Source: Clostridia bacterium
GTDB lineage: Bacteria; Bacillota; Clostridia; Lachnospirales; Anaerotignaceae
Length of the DNA: 34,206 nucleotides
Assembly (NCBI GenBank): GCA_009929735.1
Contig: RZZU01000029.1
Span: 1 to 34,206, forward strand
Direction of reading: 5' to 3'
This document shows positions 1-7,168 of this stretch, one piece after another. The translations under genes and the position numbers were made by a program. Position 1 is the first letter of the stretch, and every line of letters begins with the position of its first letter. The notes under the pieces are model-generated. The model was not told where the DNA came from. It did no database searches and worked only from the letters and a program-made list of their open reading frames with translations.

Positions 1-97
1 CGTCAGACCAATTACTCCCTTATTATAAATTAAAATAAGCGCAAATGTTCAAGCACTAATGATATGCTCTAACACTTACACTTATATGGTACTAAAT

Positions 98-130
98 AAA
101 GCCCACCAAGTAAGGTGGACTTTTTTTCTT
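98..130. terminator. Bidirectional rho-independent terminator after rny
   Basis: Stem AAAGCCCACC / GGTGGACTTT (98-107 with 114-123, one mismatch) around loop AAGTAA. A T-run follows on the plus strand and TTTATTT on the minus strand. It lies about 20 nt past the rny stop, so it probably ends the minus-strand transcript. Confidence 0.75.
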
Positions 131-144
131 GTTTTTCAATATTC

Positions 145-1692
145 CTATTTAGCGTATTCGATTGCTCTCGTTTCCCTTATCAGATTTACCTTAATCTGTC
201 CGGGATATTCCAGCTCTTCTTCTATTCTCTTTGCAATTTCTCTTGCAAGAAGAGTCATACCTTCATCATTTACATCCTCAGGTATTATTACAATTCGCAA
301 CTCACGACCCGCCTGAATTGCGAAGGATTTTTCAACGCCCTTGAAGTTGTCCGCAATTTCTTCCAACTTCTGTAATCTTTTAATATAAGACTCCAAAGTT
401 TCACGTCTTGCCCCTGGTCTTGCGGCAGAAATCGCATCTGCTGCCTGTACCAGTACAGCCACAATACTCTGAGGCTCCACATCACCGTGGTGTGCCTCGA
501 CAGCATTAATAATTAACTGATTTTCTTTGTAGCGTTTTAATAACCCTACACCGATGCTAACGTGAGAACCTTCCATTTCATGATCCACACTCTTGCCGAT
601 ATCGTGAAGTAATCCCGCTCTTTTTGCAAGTGTCACATCCACACCCAATTCAGCCGCCATCAGCCCTGCCAAATGTGCAACTTCAATGGAATGCTTCAAA
701 ACATTTTGACCATAACTGGTTCTGTACTTCAATTTACCCAACAACCTCACAAGCTCAGGATGCAAACCATTTACACCTGTATCAAAAGTAGCTGCCTCGC
801 CCTCATCTCTGACGATAACCTCTACTTCTTTTTTAGCCTTTTCCACCATTTCCTCAATACGGGATGGATGAACACGGCCATCTACAATGAGCTTTTCTAA
901 AGCAATTCTTGCAATTTCCCTACGGATAGGGTCAAAACCGGAAAGAATAACTGCCTCCGGAGTATCGTCAATAATTAAGTCAATACCCGTCAAAGTTTCC
1001 AATGCTCGAATATTTCTGCCTTCACGACCGATAATACGCCCCTTCATCTCATCATTTGGAAGCTGAACAACAGAAACCGTAGTTTCTGCCACATGGTCAA
1101 CCGCACATCTTTGAATTGCATTGGCAACAATTTCTCTGGAGCGTCTATCTGCCTCCATCTTTGCCTTGCTTTCAATTTCCTTAATCATCAATGTTGCTTC
1201 GTGCTTCACATCATTTTCTACCATAGCAAGAATATAATTCTTTGCTTCATCGGTAGTCAACCCTGAAATACGCTCCAACTCTTGAAGTTGCTTGGCATGA
1301 AGAGCTTTTGCCTCTTCTTTTTGTTTTTCCAATTCTTCCAGCTTTTTCGCCATATGCTCGTCTTTTCTTTCCAGAGCTTCTGTCTTTTTATCCAATGTTT
1401 CTTCCTTCTGGAACAATCTTCTTTCATTTCTTTGAAGTTCATTTCTTCTGTCACGAACTTCCTTTTCCAATTCGTTTTTTGTTCTGATACTGTCTTCTTT
1501 GGCTTCCAGCAAAATTTCTTTTTTACGCGCTTCTGCTTCTTTTGCCGCATCCTCAACAATCTTTTTGGCTCTTTCTTCAGCCACACCGACCTTTGCTTCT
1601 GCAATACGTTTACGATAAAAGATTCCACAAGCGGCGCCTACTAGGATACCAACCACAGCACAGATTATACTTATCGGCCCTATGAAAAACAC
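145..1692 (-). CDS. rny: Ribonuclease Y
   Basis: Membrane-anchored endoribonuclease that starts mRNA decay in Firmicutes. The 515 residues show the full family layout: an N-terminal membrane helix (about 4-25), a long charged coiled coil (about 28-140), a KH domain with [10 protein letters not shown] (218-227), and an HD metallohydrolase domain with the H363-D364 pair in LLHDIGK. Length is typical. The start is unclear: the longest frame begins with GTG at 1692, but that GTG is the 3' end of the only good Shine-Dalgarno (GGGGAGGTG, 1698-1690). The codon at normal spacing is ATA (1683-1681), and an in-frame TAA just upstream excludes anything earlier. The gene has its own promoter (1780-1808) and lies downstream of rng on the same strand. 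Confidence 0.95.
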   Translation of the reverse strand: MFFIGPISIICAVVGILVGAACGIFYRKRIAEAKVGVAEERAKKIVEDAAKEAEARKKEILLEAKEDSIRTKNELEKEVRDRRNELQRNERRLFQKEETLDKKTEALERKDEHMAKKLEELEKQKEEAKALHAKQLQELERISGLTTDEAKNYILAMVENDVKHEATLMIKEIESKAKMEADRRSREIVANAIQRCAVDHVAETTVSVVQLPNDEMKGRIIGREGRNIRALETLTGIDLIIDDTPEAVILSGFDPIRREIARIALEKLIVDGRVHPSRIEEMVEKAKKEVEVIVRDEGEAATFDTGVNGLHPELVRLLGKLKYRTSYGQNVLKHSIEVAHLAGLMAAELGVDVTLAKRAGLLHDIGKSVDHEMEGSHVSIGVGLLKRYKENQLIINAVEAHHGDVEPQSIVAVLVQAADAISAARPGARRETLESYIKRLQKLEEIADNFKGVEKSFAIQAGRELRIVIIPEDVNDEGMTLLAREIAKRIEEELEYPGQIKVNLIRETRAIEYAK

Positions 1693-1779
1693 CTCCCCTT
1701 ATTCAGTTTTCAAAGTTCATTTCAAAGTTCTATTGTTTGTTTTCACATAGCATTAAGTAGTGCAATAAGACACTTTATT

Positions 1780-1808
1780 ATTTTATTACTTTTTACCAGA
1801 CGTGTCAA
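1780..1808 (-). promoter_or_regulatory. Sigma-A-type promoter for rny
   Basis: On the minus strand: TTGACA (1808-1803), a 17-bp spacer, TAAAAT (1785-1780). The -35 matches consensus and the -10 differs at one position. It lies about 90 bp before the rny start. Confidence 0.75.
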
Positions 1809-1840
1809 GAAACAATTCAACTCAATAAAGCGACAACAAT

Positions 1841-1880
1841 AAAAAAAAACCAAAAAATAATCTTTTTATGGTTTTTTCGG
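1841..1880 (-). terminator. Probable terminator after rng
   Basis: On the minus strand, AACCATAAAAA pairs with TTTTTTGGTT around a short loop (1873-1849) and is followed by a run of T. It lies about 30 nt past the rng stop. The stem is A/T-rich, hence moderate confidence. Confidence 0.5.
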
Positions 1881-1901
1881 TTCTTTTTATCCAAATTATT
1901 C

Positions 1902-3332
1902 CTATTTTTCTTTTTTTATTTGATATTGTGAAAATTCCATATCCTCTTTGCCTTCACATTTCACCGTTCCTGCAAAGTTTTGGGCAAGCTTATTCAAATA
2001 GGCATCCCCTTGACCACGAAAAGCAAACAGCAGTCTGTTGTCTGCCTGAACCGTAATCTGATTATATATGGTGTTTGCCAAAATGCTCTCAACCTCACGA
2101 CGCATTCGTGTTACTGTCCAGTCAATCGAGGGCATTCTCCCCGTCCCCTCACATTGGCGGCATTTTGTAGTCATTTGCTTGGATAAACTGGGGCGCGTTT
2201 TCTTTCTTGTAATCTGCATGAGTCCCAACTCCGTCAAACCCACAACAACGGTCTTTATACGATCATTTTTCACCACGGCTTGCAATGCTTTGGTTACACT
2301 GTTTCGATTTTCCTCACTGGACATATCAATAAAATCAACAATAATGATACCCGAAAGGTTGCGAAGGCGCAATTGCTTTGCCACCTCCTGTACCGCTTCA
2401 AGGTTGGTTTTCATAATCGCCTTTTCCAAGTCCCCCTTGCCTGCCGCCTTACCCGAATTTACATCAATGACAACACACGCCTCTGTTTCTTGTATCACCA
2501 AAAAACCACCACTTTTTAGCCATACCTTTTCGTCTAAAGCCTTTTGGCTTTGGCTTTCTACAAAATATTCCTCAAAAAGGGGCATTTTCCCTTGATAGAA
2601 AAGCAAGGAGGGTTGATTCTCCCCGTTAAAGTCTCCCGTTTCCACCAAATACTCATAAGTTTCTTGATGATTTACAACAAATTCATCTATATACTCACTA
2701 TAAAAATCCCGAACCGCCTTTTCAACAGGCAAGCTTTGCTGCAATAACAGCGCAGGAGCCTTTCGGTACTGCCCCTTCGTTATGCTCTGTGCCTTCCCCA
2801 TGAGAAAATCGAGTTCCTTTTGAAACTCTGCCTCTGTTTTCCCTTCGCCATTTGTGCGTACAACCACACCATATCCTTTTGGCAAAAGTCCCTTTACAAT
2901 ACCACGAATGCGCTCTCTTTTGGCCCCATCCGTTATCTTGCGTGAAATGCCGATTTCGCCGTCCTCCTCAACCAAAACAAGGAACTTACCGGGAAAAGAA
3001 ATTGTTTGCGTTAAAACTGCTCCCTTTGCGCCTGCAGCATCCTTTTCCACCTGCACAATGAACGTATCCCCCGACTTTGGTCTGGCAGGATTTTTTTCTT
3101 GGTCAGAAATGGCACGTTGATTTCCATAATAAAGGTATCCTTTTTTCTCGCTGCCTATTTCCACAAAACAGGCTTGCAAATTAGGGATGACATTGTCAAC
3201 CCGTCCAATATATACATTGCCAACCAAACTTTCCTCATGCTTTGTTTCATAATATAATTCCACCAGCTTACCGTCTTCCACCAAGGCAACTCTGGTGATT
3301 CCTTCTTCAATATCCAATAAAACCCGCTTCAT
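1902..3332 (-). CDS. rng: RNase E/G family endoribonuclease (RNase G-like)
   Basis: Endoribonuclease for rRNA maturation and mRNA turnover. From the ATG at 3332 it has 476 residues. An S1-like RNA-binding region (about 37-110, GNVYIGRVDNV) is inserted in the RNase H-like fold. The metal-binding aspartates are in VIDVNSG (D290) and VDFIDM (D333), and the zinc-link motif CRQCEGTG (C391, C394) is near the C-terminus. An in-frame GTG at 3356 would add eight residues, but AGGTG six nt before the ATG favours the shorter form. The M50 gene ends 27 nt upstream, so they are probably co-transcribed. In many Clostridia this gene precedes rplU-rpmA; here a terminator and rny follow. Confidence 0.93.
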   Translation of the reverse strand: MKRVLLDIEEGITRVALVEDGKLVELYYETKHEESLVGNVYIGRVDNVIPNLQACFVEIGSEKKGYLYYGNQRAISDQEKNPARPKSGDTFIVQVEKDAAGAKGAVLTQTISFPGKFLVLVEEDGEIGISRKITDGAKRERIRGIVKGLLPKGYGVVVRTNGEGKTEAEFQKELDFLMGKAQSITKGQYRKAPALLLQQSLPVEKAVRDFYSEYIDEFVVNHQETYEYLVETGDFNGENQPSLLFYQGKMPLFEEYFVESQSQKALDEKVWLKSGGFLVIQETEACVVIDVNSGKAAGKGDLEKAIMKTNLEAVQEVAKQLRLRNLSGIIIVDFIDMSSEENRNSVTKALQAVVKNDRIKTVVVGLTELGLMQITRKKTRPSLSKQMTTKCRQCEGTGRMPSIDWTVTRMRREVESILANTIYNQITVQADNRLLFAFRGQGDAYLNKLAQNFAGTVKCEGKEDMEFSQYQIKKEK

Positions 3333-3359
3333 GCAAACACCTACTTTTTCTTTCACTTT

Positions 3360-4205
3360 TTATTCCATATCATCATACCCGAATTTATAGGTTTTTGCAC
3401 CAAATTCTTTTTGATTGGCTATTTCCCATACCCAATTTCTATCCTTTCCCGTAAATAAAGCCAGCATAATCCGTTCCTGAGAAACGCCGCTCGCATTTTT
3501 CCGAAAAAAATAAATTTCTTCATATGGGTTTAAGTATAAGGCTAATTCCAAAGGAGTCTCTTTTCCCGAAACAATTACCTCTCGCAAAGGCTTCTCGGTG
3601 TCCTTTAGCATCCCAAAATATAAATTTTTGGCAATCTGTAAAAATTCATGCTGATTGGCATAAATCAGATAAAGTCCAACAGAAAGGAATAAAAAAGCAT
3701 GGGGTAGCACGATAGAAAAAACAGCACCAAAAACACATAACCCATACCCGATTCCGCATCCAATTTTTGTAAGCCACCCTGCCGCCCACAGGGTTCCCTT
3801 CCACTTTCCCAAAATTTCAAGCCAAATCCGTCCTCCTTCCAACGGTAACAGCGGAAGCAAGCGCATTCCTGCCAAAAACAAAGAGGTCAGCGCAAGGCTT
3901 TTTTGCTCCAGTGCAAACAAAGCAACGCTCAGTAAAATACCAATGCAGCTGCCCATAAAATGCAGTCGCAGCTTTTCTTCAAAAGAAATGCTTATGTCAA
4001 TAAAATCCGCACGAATTCCCAAAGGCGTAAAAAGCCAGTGCCGTACGCTCATGCCCTTACGCATACAAAAAAAAGCGTACCCAACTTCCTGTATTGTCCA
4101 GCAAAACAGCATGTCCCAAAACAGCGTGCTGATTTTCAAATAAAAGAAAACAGCTCCAAAAAACAGAAACAACGGATGTACTTTAAACTTATTTTGCTTT
4201 ATCAT
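3360..4205 (-). CDS. SpoIVFB-like M50 membrane protein, catalytically degenerate
   Basis: A 281-residue polytopic membrane protein aligning along its length with SpoIVFB, the site-2 protease that activates pro-sigma-K in sporulating Bacilli. Shared landmarks: the N-terminal KVHP (8-11), the HEXXH region in helix two, the second motif LPLLPLEGGR (117-126) and the CBS-like tail. HEXXH reads QEVGY (39-43): both zinc histidines are replaced (CAG and TAC codons, each one base from His) while Glu40 remains. The Asp of NxxPxxPLDGG is Glu123 and the Asn is Arg115. The frame is open and otherwise well conserved, so this looks like a retained pseudoprotease rather than a decaying gene. The start ATG overlaps the stop of the M23 gene by 4 nt (ATGA), implying translational coupling. 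Confidence 0.82.
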   Translation of the reverse strand: MIKQNKFKVHPLFLFFGAVFFYLKISTLFWDMLFCWTIQEVGYAFFCMRKGMSVRHWLFTPLGIRADFIDISISFEEKLRLHFMGSCIGILLSVALFALEQKSLALTSLFLAGMRLLPLLPLEGGRIWLEILGKWKGTLWAAGWLTKIGCGIGYGLCVFGAVFSIVLPHAFLFLSVGLYLIYANQHEFLQIAKNLYFGMLKDTEKPLREVIVSGKETPLELALYLNPYEEIYFFRKNASGVSQERIMLALFTGKDRNWVWEIANQKEFGAKTYKFGYDDME

Positions 4206-4675
4206 ATGGATTCCCCCCGTGCGGCATATTCCGCCGCAACCTCCTGTGTATATTTTAAATCAACATAACCCATAGGGTCTACCAGCTTATCCTCCTTCCA
4301 AAGGCTGTAATGCAGATGAGGCCCAGTGGACAACCCCGTATTTCCCGATTTTGCAACAATATCCCCCTGCTTTATCTGATCTCCTTTTTTCACCAAAATC
4401 TCCGAAAGATGGGCATACATAACCTTATATCCATCCTCTGTTTCATACTCCAATACCTTTCCAAACGTTGCGGAGGTGCGAATTGTGGTAACGACACCGC
4501 TATGAACGGCAGCAACCTCCGTTCCTGTGACAACACCAATATCAATGCCATTGTGAAATTCCATTTTGTTCAGAATGGGATTTTCCCTCATCCCACACGA
4601 GGATGTTACCAGACCCTCAACAGGGTTAATCCAACCTTCCTGTTTCTTCTCCCAATTTAAAAAAGACCATGCCAA
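4202..4675 (-). CDS. M23/LytM peptidase domain (C-terminal part of a SpoIVFA-like protein)
   Basis: LytM-type zinc metallopeptidase domain. All family residues are visible: HNGID (H41, D45), YAHL (H89) and GPHLHY (H120, H122). These enzymes cut peptidoglycan cross-bridges outside the membrane, yet this frame has no signal peptide or membrane helix. Its only start is a TTG at 4675, 13 nt from the nearest SD, and a stop lies just upstream in frame. The natural reading is that it is the second half of a SpoIVFA-like protein begun in the preceding frame (4680-5045), joined by a +1 shift at 4682. The joined product is about 280 residues, near the 264 of B. subtilis SpoIVFA. Independent initiation or a one-base sequence error are the alternatives. 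Confidence 0.85.
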   Translation of the reverse strand: MAWSFLNWEKKQEGWINPVEGLVTSSCGMRENPILNKMEFHNGIDIGVVTGTEVAAVHSGVVTTIRTSATFGKVLEYETEDGYKVMYAHLSEILVKKGDQIKQGDIVAKSGNTGLSTGPHLHYSLWKEDKLVDPMGYVDLKYTQEVAAEYAARGESI

Positions 4676-4679
4676 TACA

Positions 4680-4697
4680 CTAGGGGGACTCCTCTAA
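4680..4697 (-). promoter_or_regulatory. Candidate programmed +1 ribosomal frameshift site
   Basis: Minus-strand codons at the end of the upstream frame are TTA GAG GAG TCC CCC TAG. An SD-like GAGGAG sits 3 nt before CCC TAG. This is the spacing used in bacterial prfB, where AGGGGG, a 3-nt spacer and CTT TGA drive a +1 shift. Peptidyl-tRNA-Pro on CCC could re-pair with CCT, skipping T4682, and continue AGT GTA TTG into the M23 frame. Not proven: a C-run of four instead of five at 4683-4687 would also fuse the frames. Confidence 0.5.
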
Positions 4698-5045
4698 ATC
4701 CGGCTTATAAACCTTATCCTCTTTTGGAGCTTCTTCTCCATCAAAGACCGGCAATGAAATATTTTTGTCTTTCCAAAACACCAATATTTTTTCCGTTGCC
4801 GTTGCAACCTCCTCCATAGGGGTTTGGTATGCAAGGGTTTCTTTTAACCGACGGCAAACCTCCTCTGATGTATCCGTATGAAACGCAGAAACCAGTAAAA
4901 AAGCCCCTGCCAGAATAACTGTTACATATGTACGAAATGCCAAAAGCCCTTTTGAGGGGCTCTCCACAGAACGACGTCCTCCCTGCCGCTCCCGCATCCT
5001 TTTTTCAATTTCCATTCTGCGTCGTCTTCGCTCTTTATCCGTCAT
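4680..5045 (-). CDS. SpoIVFA-like membrane anchor (N-terminal half)
   Basis: A 121-residue frame with a strongly basic cytoplasmic start (about 1-30, rich in Arg), one membrane helix (about 35-54, ending LVSAF) and an extracellular helical stretch. This is the layout of the N-terminal half of SpoIVFA. ATG 5045 has a good SD (AGGAGGG). It ends E-E-S-P-stop, and the next frame carries the LytM domain that SpoIVFA has after its anchor. The gene heads a minus-strand run with the M23 and M50 frames and rng. In B. subtilis SpoIVFA holds SpoIVFB in the forespore membrane. Whether this organism sporulates cannot be judged from the window. Confidence 0.75.
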   Translation of the reverse strand: MTDKERRRRRMEIEKRMRERQGGRRSVESPSKGLLAFRTYVTVILAGAFLLVSAFHTDTSEEVCRRLKETLAYQTPMEEVATATEKILVFWKDKNISLPVFDGEEAPKEDKVYKPDLEESP

Positions 5046-5248
5046 ACCGCATCCCTCCTGCTTTCAAATATATGCCTTACATTCTGAAATATGAACGAGC
5101 ATGGAAAATGCTTTTAAAATCAGGGCAATTCCGCATCATTTTGCGTGTCCAGATGTGCAGGCTGACGAAAATCTGCAATCAAATGGGCGTGCAATGCATC
5201 AGCCGTGAATGGTGTGGCGTTGCCTTAGTCAAGCTGATTGATATTTAT

Positions 5249-5277
5249 TTGCAAACTGCCTTTTTCTTTGCTAAAAT
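5249..5277 (+). promoter_or_regulatory. Promoter of the rsgA leader
   Basis: TTGCAA (5249-5254), a 17-bp spacer, TAAAAT (5272-5277). Transcription would begin near 5284 and give a leader of about 160 nt before rsgA. The rest of 5046-5248 shows no gene or structure that I recognise. Confidence 0.7.
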
Positions 5278-5314
5278 GAGAGAATAAAATATGAATCGAA
5301 AGGGGATTGTGCAT

Positions 5315-5374
5315 ATGAACAACAATTTCAACAAAACGGATATTGTGGGAAACAAGGAGGTTTTCAGAGCTTAA
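5315..5374 (+). CDS. Putative 19-codon leader peptide upstream of rsgA
   Basis: ATG at 5315 follows AAGGGG with about 9 nt spacing; an in-frame ATG at 5291 would make it 27 codons. The peptide reads MNNNFNKTDIVGNKEVFRA and stops with TAA. Codons 13-17 lie in the 5' arm of the downstream hairpin and the stop lies in its loop, so a ribosome on the ORF would open the hairpin. Coding is inferred only from RBS, placement and length. Confidence 0.4.
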   Translation: MNNNFNKTDIVGNKEVFRA

Positions 5375-5393
5375 ATCTTCTAAAACCTCCTTG
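5353..5393 (+). promoter_or_regulatory. Hairpin with SD and anti-SD arms in the rsgA leader
   Basis: Perfect 12-bp stem, CAAGGAGGTTTT (5353-5364) with AAAACCTCCTTG (5382-5393), 17-nt loop. The 5' arm contains AAGGAGGT and the 3' arm ACCTCCTT, the 16S 3'-tail sequence. ACCTCC could instead pair with GGAGGT of the rsgA ribosome-binding site (5431-5436). No T-run follows, so it is not an intrinsic terminator; it may be a translational attenuator. Confidence 0.6.
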
Positions 5394-5443
5394 ACGTATA
5401 CAACACAAAACCAAGTATACAAATTCTTACGGAGGTAATTCAA

Positions 5444-6520
5444 TTGAATCAATTAGAAAATTACGGTGTTCATCAACGTTTTATGAATGAAGCAACTTTG
5501 TACCCACAGTATGCGCTGGCACGGGTGATTGCGCAGCATAAGGGAATGTATCGCATCATTACCGCAGAGGGAGAACGGTTTGCAGAAATTTCGGGCAAAT
5601 TTTCATACGAGGTTGAAACCCTTTCCCAATATCCTGCGGTGGGGGACTTTGTTATGGTCAGTATTGGCAATACCAACAGCCCTTCCATCATTCATGCTGT
5701 TTTAACAAGAAAAAGCGTGTTTCAGCGTTCCGCTTTGGGACTTACCAATCAGGCACAAGTAATCGCTGCAAATATAGACATTGTTTTTATTTGTATGTCT
5801 TTAAACCAAAATTATAATTTGAGCCGTTTGGAGAGATATTTGTCTATTGCTTGGGATAGTGGCGCAAAACCTGTCGTTCTCCTCACAAAGAGTGATTTGT
5901 GCGAAAATATCCCTCAAATTTTAGCTGAAATTGAAACGGTTGCCCTTTGTTGTGACGTAATTGTGACCTCATCCTTGGATGCTTCAACGTGCAAAGCGCT
6001 TTATCCCTTCCTCAAAAAAGGTGTTACTGCCTCTTTGATTGGTTCCTCAGGCGTTGGAAAATCTACGCTGATAAACCTATTGGCAGGAAAAGAGCTTCTT
6101 GCAACAAACGAAATTGATCAGTATGATAAAGGGCGTCATACCACAACGGGACGTGAGATGCTTCTTTTGCCAAACGGGGCGATTGTCATCGATACCCCGG
6201 GAATGCGTGAGCTGGGTATTGCTCATGCCGATGTAGAAAAAACCTTTTCGGACATCGAGGAACTGGCAAAACAGTGTAAATTCAAGGATTGTTCTCATAC
6301 CAACGAACCGAATTGTGCTGTGCAAAAAGCAATTTTAAACGGTGATCTGGATGAACGCCGATTGCAAAACTATTATAAACTGAAGCGAGAAGCAACTTAT
6401 GAAGGTCTTTCATCAAAAGAAATCGAAGAAAAAAAACTCAACGAAATGTTCCGTGAAATCGGCGGCATGAAAAAAGCCCAGCACCATATCAAAAGCCTTA
6501 AGAAAAGCAACCCCCGCTGA
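5444..6520 (+). CDS. rsgA: Ribosome small-subunit-dependent GTPase RsgA
   Basis: Circularly permuted GTPase that checks late 30S subunit maturation. The 358 residues show an N-terminal OB-fold (about 20-90), then G motifs in permuted order: G4 TKSD (148-151), G1 GSSGVGKST (200-208), switch HTTTGRE (232-238), G3 DTPG (250-253). The C-terminal zinc knuckle has C278, C283, H285 and C291. The start is TTG at 5444 with GGAGGT 7 nt upstream. The C-terminal basic helix (about 310-358) is typical of longer clostridial members. The gene stands alone behind its structured leader, suggesting translational control. Confidence 0.93.
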   Translation: MNQLENYGVHQRFMNEATLYPQYALARVIAQHKGMYRIITAEGERFAEISGKFSYEVETLSQYPAVGDFVMVSIGNTNSPSIIHAVLTRKSVFQRSALGLTNQAQVIAANIDIVFICMSLNQNYNLSRLERYLSIAWDSGAKPVVLLTKSDLCENIPQILAEIETVALCCDVIVTSSLDASTCKALYPFLKKGVTASLIGSSGVGKSTLINLLAGKELLATNEIDQYDKGRHTTTGREMLLLPNGAIVIDTPGMRELGIAHADVEKTFSDIEELAKQCKFKDCSHTNEPNCAVQKAILNGDLDERRLQNYYKLKREATYEGLSSKEIEEKKLNEMFREIGGMKKAQHHIKSLKKSNPR

Positions 6521-6639
6521 GCCATTTCATTTGAGAAAGAATGTTTCATATGAATTCAATACTATCGGAACAAACCCAATCAAGTTTTTAGAGAAAATTT
6601 GTTTGAATCATAGGCTTGAAGGAACTGCGCTTTTTCAAA

Positions 6640-6955
6640 AGTTGTCAACAAAATGGATACGCTCAGAACATAGGCAACCCTTGGGCGTTGCCCTCTCACT
6701 GCCCAAGATAGGGCAGACGGCGGAGCCGGCTTTTGCGTGGCAAAAGTGATGACCTCTCACTTGCTTTCTGAAAAGACAATACCAAAAACTTTTATAGAAC
6801 CCATATTCTATGTGGGTTCGGGTGGGGTTCGGATGCAATGGAAAAGAAGTGCCATCTGTCCAAGGGACAGCTTTGCTACGCAAAAGTGATTGATCTGAAA
6901 TCCCTGTGGATGTTTGAGGGCAAAACCCTCAAGATTTTGGCTTTCTCTTCAGTCT
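6640..6955 (-). repeat. Modular hairpin-rich repeat, copy A
   Basis: Inverted relative to copy B. The 89-bp core 6679-6767 matches 12945-13033 with two mismatches by eye. Around it lie less conserved modules, including a stretch near 6902-6950 that matches 12830-12880 loosely, and a second short CTTTGC-TAC-GCAAAAG palindrome (about 6870-6886). The core folds into consecutive hairpins (CTTTTGC/GCAAAAG, CGGC/GCCG, CTGCCC/GGGCAG, GGGC/GCCC). No ribosome-binding sites precede the short frames in it. The rest of 6521-7168 shows only the terminator at 6956. Confidence 0.8.
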
Positions 6956-6991
6956 AAGCGTATCCATATAAGTGGATACGCTTTCTTTTTG
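6956..6991 (+). terminator. Rho-independent terminator
   Basis: Perfect 11-bp stem AAGCGTATCCA / TGGATACGCTT (6956-6966, 6973-6983) followed by TCTTTTTG. It lies 436 nt past rsgA, on the outer side of repeat copy A. Confidence 0.75.
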
Positions 6992-7168
6992 TTAGCCCAA
7001 TCAAATATTGTGAATCTAGCCACTATGATTTTAAAAAATCACATATATTTCTACCTTCTTAAGTTCATTTAAGTTTAACATGGCATACTTATTCCACAAT
7101 AACAAAGGCAACAAGAAATAACCATTTACATATGTTTTTGATGAATTTATACAATCATAGGAGGTACT

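Noticed and set aside
4928..5287. 119-residue plus-strand frame over the SpoIVFA-like start
   Set aside because: It runs antisense to a gene with a clear RBS, has no SD of its own, and its sequence shows no recognisable domain.
5353..5393. rsgA leader hairpin as an intrinsic terminator
   Set aside because: The stem is strong but followed by GACGTATACAAC rather than a T-run.
5225..5452. 75-residue minus-strand frame opposite the rsgA leader
   Set aside because: It overlaps the leader promoter, hairpin and rsgA RBS antisense and has no SD; the plus-strand signals explain the region better.
6635..6883. Peptide HHFC.AKAGSAVCPILG encoded in repeat copies A and B (also about 12880-13062)
   Set aside because: The frames stay open because the repeat is short and nearly identical between copies. 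No RBS or start is shared, and the DNA is dominated by hairpins.
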